From the NCBI RefSeq assembly GCF_030403435.1, contig NZ_JAUEPH010000005.1, positions 124,001 through 188,000 of the forward strand: 64,000 nucleotides of DNA, read 5' to 3'. The DNA comes from Algoriphagus sediminis. GTDB taxonomy: Bacteria; Bacteroidota; Bacteroidia; Cytophagales; Cyclobacteriaceae. The notes under the pieces were generated by a model that saw nothing but the letters and a program-made list of their open reading frames with translations, ran no database searches and was not told where the DNA came from. A program made the translations under genes and the position numbers. Positions 59,163 through 64,000 of this stretch are shown piece by piece. Within the stretch, counting starts at the first letter, position 1, and every line of letters begins with the position of its first letter.

Positions 59163-61277
59163 TCAATCCGGAAGGGAGAAGGCCACATAACTATCACCGC
59201 TTGGTGTTCCTTTGCCTCCACCGCAAGCGATGACCAGAAATTGTCTTCCATTCATTTCATACATGGCTGGTGTGGCATGACCTGATGCCGGGAGCTTTGC
59301 CTCCCAAAGCTTTTCGCCCGTTTCTTTATCAAAGGCTCGAATTTTCTCGTCCTTGGTAGCGGCAATGAAGAGAAGTCCTCCCGCGGTGACCACAGGGCCA
59401 CCGTAATTTTCTGTACCTGTAGGCTCAAACCCCATAGCCGAAAGTGAGTCGATTTCGCCCAATGGGATCTGCCATTTCTTTGTACCGGTATTCATATCTA
59501 TTGCGGTCAAAAGCCCCCAGGGTGGCTGACTGCCATACAAGCCTTCCTCAGTGGTAAGGCGTTTGTATCCATCCATGTAGTATCTGGGGTAGAGCCTTGA
59601 ACTCAGAGATTCAAGTTCCTTTTTATCTCCCTCAGCTGGTGCATTACCAAGAAGATAATCGGCTAAAACCAGTCTTTCCTCTTCACTGATGTAATCAAAA
59701 GCAGGCATGGCGCCTCTTCCTTTTCTGATCAAAGCTACTAGGGAATCCCTGGAATATTTCTCTTCAAGTCCGATAAGGGATGGAATGGCTGGAGGATTAG
59801 CTTTTCGGTCGAGCCCATGGCAGTTGCCGCAGTAGTTTGTGTAAATAGACTGCCCAAGGTTTTCAAATTTCGCATTGGGAGTCATATTGATGATCCATGG
59901 AATTTGATTGGCATTGACATAGAAAGTCTGTGTTTTTGGATCAAAAGCAGCTCCTCCCCATTCTCCACCGCCATCCATACCTGGGAATAGGACTATTGGT
60001 TTGTGAGGGTTTGGGGGAAGCCAAGTATCACCCAAAAGGGCGTTTTCGAGTTGATTTTGGATGTCTGCCTTCCATTCTTCTTTAAGGCTTAGGATATCCT
60101 CTCTCTCAAAAACCATTTTCATAAATGGTTCAGGCAAACTGGGAATGGGTTGAGTGGGCGAGGTTTTTTCTCCAGGTAAAATACTTTGTGTGACTTCCTT
60201 TTCCTCGATTTCCCAGATAGGTTCACCAGTCTCCCGATCAAAAACATAAGTGTAACCCTGCTTGGAAATCTGGGCCACTGCATCGATCCATTGACCCTCT
60301 TTTCGAATCCGAATTAGGTTGGGATTTGCAGGGAAATCCCTATCCCAGACATCGTGATGAACTCCCTGAAAATGCCAAATGCGCTTTCCGGTTTTGGCAT
60401 CTAAAGCCAAAAGAGAATTTGCAAAAAGATTATCTCCATGTCGGTAGCCTCCATAGAAGTCATAAGTAGCAGATCCGGTCGGGACGAACACAATTCCACG
60501 ATCATAATCCATAACCATCCCAGCCCAATTATTGGCTCCTCCTATTTCTGAAATGTATTCCGAATTCCAGGTGTTAAACCCAAACTCTCCTTTGTGTGGG
60601 ATGGTGTGGAATATCCACTCCAATTCCCCGCTTATCACATTGTAAGCCCGAATATGACCAGGGGCAGCATCAAGACCTTCTGAAAGCCGCATTCCCATAA
60701 TTATCAAGTCTTCGTAAATCACCCCGGGTGCATTAGCAACAATGAGGAAGTCTTCCCTCTCTGTATCCAGATTTTTTCTGAGGTCTACCTTACCATTATC
60801 GCCGAAATCTAATTGGGCTTCCCCTGTTTCAGCATCAAGTGCCATAAGCCAATTCCCTGCACCAAAAAGAATCCTTTTGTCCTCACCTTTCTCCCAATAA
60901 GTCACCCCCCGGTTTGTTCCAGCCCAAGAATTTTCCCCTCCTAAAATCTCAAAAGGATCAAATCTCCATACCTCTTCACCAGTTTCTGCATTCAGTGCAA
61001 AAATGTTAAGGCTAGGTGTGCTACCGTAGAGAAGTCCATTTTTCATTATTGGCTGGCACTGGATTTGACTTCGGTCAGTAGCGTCTCCACTATTGTAGAT
61101 CCAAGCTACCTCGAGTTGGTCCACATTACCTCTGTTGATTTGGGAAAGCGAAGAATACCTAGATCCGTCTGAGGGGCCGCCATAGTGTGACCAATCGGTA
61201 TAATCAACTTTTGCTGGCTCGGATTGGCATGCTAGTAAAACGATAGAATAGAGAAGTGGAAGGATTTTTAATTTCAT
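59163..61277 (-). CDS. PQQ-type propeller dehydrogenase with inserted cytochrome c
   Basis: A 704-residue lipoprotein (LYSIVLLACQSEP). The eight-bladed propeller of PQQ dehydrogenases is seen in repeats like NAETGEEVWRFDPF and DAKTGKRIWHFQG. A cytochrome c domain is inserted between propeller blades: YCGNCHGLDR is the heme motif and GRGAMPAF the Met ligand. The blade set resumes with AIDMNTGTKKWQIPLG. It oxidises a sugar or alcohol in the periplasm and passes electrons to the heme. Substrate not predictable. Confidence 0.88.
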   Translation of the reverse strand: MKLKILPLLYSIVLLACQSEPAKVDYTDWSHYGGPSDGSRYSSLSQINRGNVDQLEVAWIYNSGDATDRSQIQCQPIMKNGLLYGSTPSLNIFALNAETGEEVWRFDPFEILGGENSWAGTNRGVTYWEKGEDKRILFGAGNWLMALDAETGEAQLDFGDNGKVDLRKNLDTEREDFLIVANAPGVIYEDLIIMGMRLSEGLDAAPGHIRAYNVISGELEWIFHTIPHKGEFGFNTWNSEYISEIGGANNWAGMVMDYDRGIVFVPTGSATYDFYGGYRHGDNLFANSLLALDAKTGKRIWHFQGVHHDVWDRDFPANPNLIRIRKEGQWIDAVAQISKQGYTYVFDRETGEPIWEIEEKEVTQSILPGEKTSPTQPIPSLPEPFMKMVFEREDILSLKEEWKADIQNQLENALLGDTWLPPNPHKPIVLFPGMDGGGEWGGAAFDPKTQTFYVNANQIPWIINMTPNAKFENLGQSIYTNYCGNCHGLDRKANPPAIPSLIGLEEKYSRDSLVALIRKGRGAMPAFDYISEEERLVLADYLLGNAPAEGDKKELESLSSRLYPRYYMDGYKRLTTEEGLYGSQPPWGLLTAIDMNTGTKKWQIPLGEIDSLSAMGFEPTGTENYGGPVVTAGGLLFIAATKDEKIRAFDKETGEKLWEAKLPASGHATPAMYEMNGRQFLVIACGGGKGTPSGDSYVAFSLPD

Positions 61278-61323
61278 AAGAACCTTTGGCAGCAGAGAAT
61301 TCTATACCCAAAGTACTAAGAAA

Positions 61324-62148
61324 TCAAGAATTGTAATCAAAATATAATGGATCAGGGTAGGTAAACTCAAAACCCATTTCTATCAACTTTTCAGAAGAAA
61401 TCAACCTAAAAGTCTCATGGTGTAATTCAGAATAAGATTTTGGAGGATCGAAGTTAAATTCCTTCAGATTCTTTTCGATGATAGATTTTTTATTTGGATG
61501 TTCTGGGGCTACTCCATTGAAAACTTCTTCCCAATGTCCTTGCTCAATTATCCATTGGCATAGATTTACGGCGTCAGTTTGATGGATATAATTCACCCTA
61601 GCTTCACCATCCACATTTTCTCTACCCTGGAAATATTTGGCCAGGATTCGGCCTCCACCCATCAGACCACCGAATCGAATTATGCTTAGTTCATATAAGC
61701 GCCTCTCAGAAATAATCCTTTCAGCTTCCAGAATCACTGGATTCCCTGTATTGTCAGGATTAATTTCATCCTCTTCATCATAAGGGATTTCTCTGGGTTC
61801 ATTAGGATAAACCCCGGAACTGGAAATAAAAATTACTCGCTTGACCTTGGATTGATCGATGAGTTTTTTAAGAAATGTAAGTTGCTGAAAGTAAAATTCC
61901 TGGCTTTGGGACCTTGTCTTCGGAGGAATGGTGATTACACAGGTATCTACCTCAAAAAGCTTATTGAATCCTTTGCCCGTAGGGTGTGGAGCTAGCTTCA
62001 AGGTAACTACTGAATAGGCTTCCTGACTCAGGCTTTTTGCTTTTTCTTCGGTTGTGGTACTACCTAGGACATCATACTCCTCGGAGGAAAGTTTTTCTGC
62101 TAAAGCTTTGCCAAGCCAACCAAGACCGACGATACTGATTTTTTTCAT
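61324..62148 (-). CDS. NAD(P)-binding epimerase-like protein, YeeZ type
   Basis: A 274-residue protein starting at the ATG at 62148 (MKKISIVGLGWLGKALAE). IVGLGWLG is the Rossmann loop of E. coli YeeZ, and the order TIPP..RS..EFY, IFISSSGVYP and the C-terminal MGFEFTYPDPL is likewise YeeZ-like. The YeeZ function is unknown. A hairpin terminator lies 4 bases upstream of the ATG, so its promoter may lie inside the upstream gene. Confidence 0.8.
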   Translation of the reverse strand: MKKISIVGLGWLGKALAEKLSSEEYDVLGSTTTEEKAKSLSQEAYSVVTLKLAPHPTGKGFNKLFEVDTCVITIPPKTRSQSQEFYFQQLTFLKKLIDQSKVKRVIFISSSGVYPNEPREIPYDEEDEINPDNTGNPVILEAERIISERRLYELSIIRFGGLMGGGRILAKYFQGRENVDGEARVNYIHQTDAVNLCQWIIEQGHWEEVFNGVAPEHPNKKSIIEKNLKEFNFDPPKSYSELHHETFRLISSEKLIEMGFEFTYPDPLYFDYNS

Positions 62149-62151
62149 AGT

Positions 62152-62181
62152 ATAAAAAAACCTCCTTGAAGGAGGTTTTTG
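62152..62181 (-). terminator. Terminator of the fatty acid hydroxylase gene, just before YeeZ-like
   Basis: The CCTCCTT-GAAGGAGG core is flanked by seven A on one side and five T on the other, so it can terminate in both directions. On the minus strand seven T follow. It starts 2 bases after the stop at 62183 and ends 4 bases before the next ATG. Confidence 0.85.
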
Positions 62182-62182
62182 T

Positions 62183-62809
62183 TTATTCTTTTTTTGGCAT
62201 TGTGCCAAAGACGTAATCCCAAATCGGGGTGCTTACACCAAAGGCCACATCAGGATCTTTATAATGATGAATCGCATGATTTACCCAAAGGGTTTTTAGA
62301 AAGTTTTTAGGTGGCTGATAGGCGTGAACCACGTAATGAACTCCCAAGTATGCTGCATATCCAAACAAAAATCCTGGAACGAAATAAAGGGCGTAATCAC
62401 CTAAGAGCAGGTTGAACACCAGATAGATAATTGCTGCGTAGGCAGCACTTACGAATGGTGGCATTGCAAGGCGGTCTTTATCCTTTGGATAATCGTGATG
62501 TACACCATGAACACTGTATTGAAGCTTGTCCTTAATTGGATTATTTGGCTCCATATGAAAGAAATACTTATGCATCAAATACTCCACAAGGGTAAAAGCC
62601 AAAAAGCCTAAAGGGAATAAAGCAATTCCTACATACCATGTGATTTCAGTGGTGGTAATCGCATAATACTCAAGCACTAAGCTGATGCCCACAAACATGG
62701 TAATAGGTATAGATATATGCGTTCTGGAGATTCTTTCAAGAATGGGATTTTCAAACATTTTGGCTGATCCAAAATTATCCGGGCGCTCCAGTCTTCCAAT
62801 CTTCTTCAT
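62183..62809 (-). CDS. Membrane fatty acid hydroxylase (sterol desaturase/FA2H superfamily)
   Basis: A 208-residue membrane di-iron enzyme starting at the ATG at 62809, favoured because a -7 promoter element lies at 62857-62864, too close to the upstream ATG at 62854. It has about four hydrophobic segments. The His clusters HKYFFH, HGVHH, HYVVH and HAIHH match the fatty acid 2-hydroxylase pattern. In sphingolipid-making Bacteroidota this class can hydroxylate the N-acyl chain. Substrate inferred. Confidence 0.85.
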   Translation of the reverse strand: MKKIGRLERPDNFGSAKMFENPILERISRTHISIPITMFVGISLVLEYYAITTTEITWYVGIALFPLGFLAFTLVEYLMHKYFFHMEPNNPIKDKLQYSVHGVHHDYPKDKDRLAMPPFVSAAYAAIIYLVFNLLLGDYALYFVPGFLFGYAAYLGVHYVVHAYQPPKNFLKTLWVNHAIHHYKDPDVAFGVSTPIWDYVFGTMPKKE

Positions 62810-62856
62810 AATCTTAATCCGCTTTTGATCAGAATAATAGGTAATAGTTTTCAATA

Positions 62857-62864
62857 CAAAGATA
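62857..62864 (-). promoter_or_regulatory. Candidate -7 element for the fatty acid hydroxylase
   Basis: On the minus strand TATCTTTG matches TAnnTTTG. Transcription would start near 62850, downstream of the ATG at 62854, which supports the start at 62809. No clear -33 element. Confidence 0.5.
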
Positions 62865-62917
62865 TCGCTTTTTGAGGTATCTGGATAATAAAAACGATAG
62901 AATTAAGCTGTTTTTGA

Positions 62918-64000
62918 TCAGGCTTTGGTCAAAACAGACTCGATAGTTTCCTGATAAAACTCCACGTATCTGGGTAAAATATTCGTTATATCGAACTCTT
63001 TTGCCCGGGCGAGGGCATTCATTTTGAATGTTGGAAGGTTTTCTTCAGACAGAATAACGGCTGATTTTTTCACCATGTCCTCTACGTCCCCAACCTTACA
63101 AACAAAACCAGTTTTGCCATTGATATTGAGTTCTGGAATTCCTCCAGCATCAGAGCTGATGACTGGCACTTCACAAGCCATAGCTTCAAGTGCAGCTAGA
63201 CCAAAACTTTCTTTTTCGGAAGGCATCAAGAATAAATCCGAAACTGAAAGAACTTCTTCAACTGCCTCAAGTTTTCCAAGGAATCGGATATCATCACAGG
63301 TGCCTAATTGGCGGCAAAGCCTTTCCATGGGTTCTCTTTCTGGTCCATCACCCACGAGTAGAAGTTTGGCAGGAATGGTTTTTCGAAGTTCGAAGAATAC
63401 CTTGATCACATCTTCCACCCGCTTCACTTTTCTAAAATTCGAAGTATGAACGAGAAGCTTTTCTCCATTAGGACAGATTGCGGTTTTGAAGTGCTCTTTC
63501 CTTTGTTTTTTGAATCGGTTCAAATCAATGAAGTTGGGAATAACCTTGATTTCTTTATTTATCTCAAAATGCTCCAGCGTTTCCTTTTTTAGGTCTTCAG
63601 ATACTGCAGTTACTCCATCTGAATTATTAATACTGAAAGTAACTACAGGTTCGTAACTAGGATCCTTGCCAACTAGAGTGATATCAGTCCCATGAAGTGT
63701 AGTGACCACAGGTATTTCTATTCCCTGAGTTTTCAGGATTTGTTTTGCCATATAGGCAGCTGAAGCATGAGGAATAGCATAATGAACATGTAGAAGATCA
63801 AGCTTTTCATATTTCACTACACTTACCATCTTACTCGCCAAGGCAAGTTCATAGGGCCTATGTTCAAAAAGCGGATAACTCTTAATGTCAACCTCATGAT
63901 AGTACAAATTTTCACTGAAGAAATCCAGCCTAGTGGGTTGCCGGTAGGTAATGAAGTGAACTTCATGTCCATTTCGCGCTAGGCCAATTCCTAGCTCTGT
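62918..64000 (-). CDS. bshA: N-acetyl-alpha-D-glucosaminyl L-malate synthase BshA (5' end outside window)
   Basis: The frame remains open to the right edge, so the first residues are missing. Visible are TELGIGLARNGHEVHFITY at the edge, HVHYAIPHASAAYMAK, PNFIDLNRFK and the GT4 donor region SEKESFGLAALEAMACEVPV. This glycosyltransferase makes the first intermediate of bacillithiol, GlcNAc-malate, from UDP-GlcNAc and L-malate. About 361 codons are present, and the full family length is near 375-380. Confidence 0.93.
   Translation of the reverse strand, partial: TELGIGLARNGHEVHFITYRQPTRLDFFSENLYYHEVDIKSYPLFEHRPYELALASKMVSVVKYEKLDLLHVHYAIPHASAAYMAKQILKTQGIEIPVVTTLHGTDITLVGKDPSYEPVVTFSINNSDGVTAVSEDLKKETLEHFEINKEIKVIPNFIDLNRFKKQRKEHFKTAICPNGEKLLVHTSNFRKVKRVEDVIKVFFELRKTIPAKLLLVGDGPEREPMERLCRQLGTCDDIRFLGKLEAVEEVLSVSDLFLMPSEKESFGLAALEAMACEVPVISSDAGGIPELNINGKTGFVCKVGDVEDMVKKSAVILSEENLPTFKMNALARAKEFDITNILPRYVEFYQETIESVLTKA

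Noticed and set aside
62148-62208. Longer N-terminus for the YeeZ-like protein
   Set aside because: The upstream start would overlap the fatty acid hydroxylase and cross the terminator hairpin, and the extra residues are unlike YeeZ.

Overview
The window is a chromosomal segment of a Bacteroidota bacterium, most likely of the Cytophagales and close to the Cyclobacteriaceae (Algoriphagus-like). The evidence is Bacteroidota-specific families (DUF4249, DUF4252, TonB-dependent receptors with an N-terminal carboxypeptidase-regulatory domain, a PorE-like type IX secretion lipoprotein, bacillithiol synthase BshA), TTTG-N19..21-TAnnTTTG promoters, and few Shine-Dalgarno sequences. The taxonomic call is inference from gene content. 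I saw no insertion sequence, prophage, CRISPR array, integrase or rRNA. The single RNA gene recognised is tRNA-Phe.

Layout. 1-1531: end of the ATP synthase operon (atpA tail, atpG, strong terminator). 1.6-9.3 kb: sulfatase, SGNH hydrolase, UbiA-like membrane protein, glutaryl-CoA-dehydrogenase-like enzyme, methyltransferase, ceramidase-like protein and purM. 9.3-14.3 kb: PorE-like lipoprotein, a conserved small protein, a two-gene membrane Fe-S oxidoreductase and tRNA-Phe. 14.5-17.1 kb: compact sigma / anti-sigma / DUF4252 operon. 17.1-19.3 kb: a DUF427 gene broken by one in-frame stop, then two paralogous secreted beta-sandwich proteins. 19.3-23.7 kb: LpxR-like lipid A deacylase and a tandem of M14 carboxypeptidases, one apparently catalytically dead. 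23.8-29.7 kb: stress protein plus antiporter, ferrochelatase, MFS transporter, DUF2179 protein and tRNA methyltransferase.

29.7-35.8 kb is a surface uptake-like locus: kelch lipoprotein, TonB-dependent receptor and two DUF4249 lipoproteins. 35.8-42.8 kb holds housekeeping genes (saccharopine-dehydrogenase family, cdd, esterase, UPF0158, GNAT, DUF308, M1 peptidase, rlmN). 42.8-46.0 kb: a macroglobulin/TonB-plug protein without a barrel, and a small beta-barrel. 46.0-50.0 kb: a reverse-strand operon of a small membrane protein, mutL and two rhomboid proteases. 50.2-59.2 kb: GH3/beta-lactamase fusion, acyl-CoA dehydrogenase, an orphan pair (small membrane protein plus a possible permuted papain-fold protein), a giant BNR/sortilin-propeller protein and a thioesterase. 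59.2-64 kb: PQQ/cytochrome c dehydrogenase, YeeZ-like protein, fatty acid hydroxylase and bshA (cut by the window end).

No large unmistakably new defence or mobile system is visible. The best candidates for under-described biology are the orphan papain-like pair (54650-55480), the receptor/DUF4249 locus (29746-35761), the active/dead M14 tandem (20305-23634), and the cargo-less sorting-domain-like paralogs (17734-19253). Many genes encode envelope proteins, and the ceramidase-like protein and fatty acid hydroxylase fit a sphingolipid-containing cell envelope.
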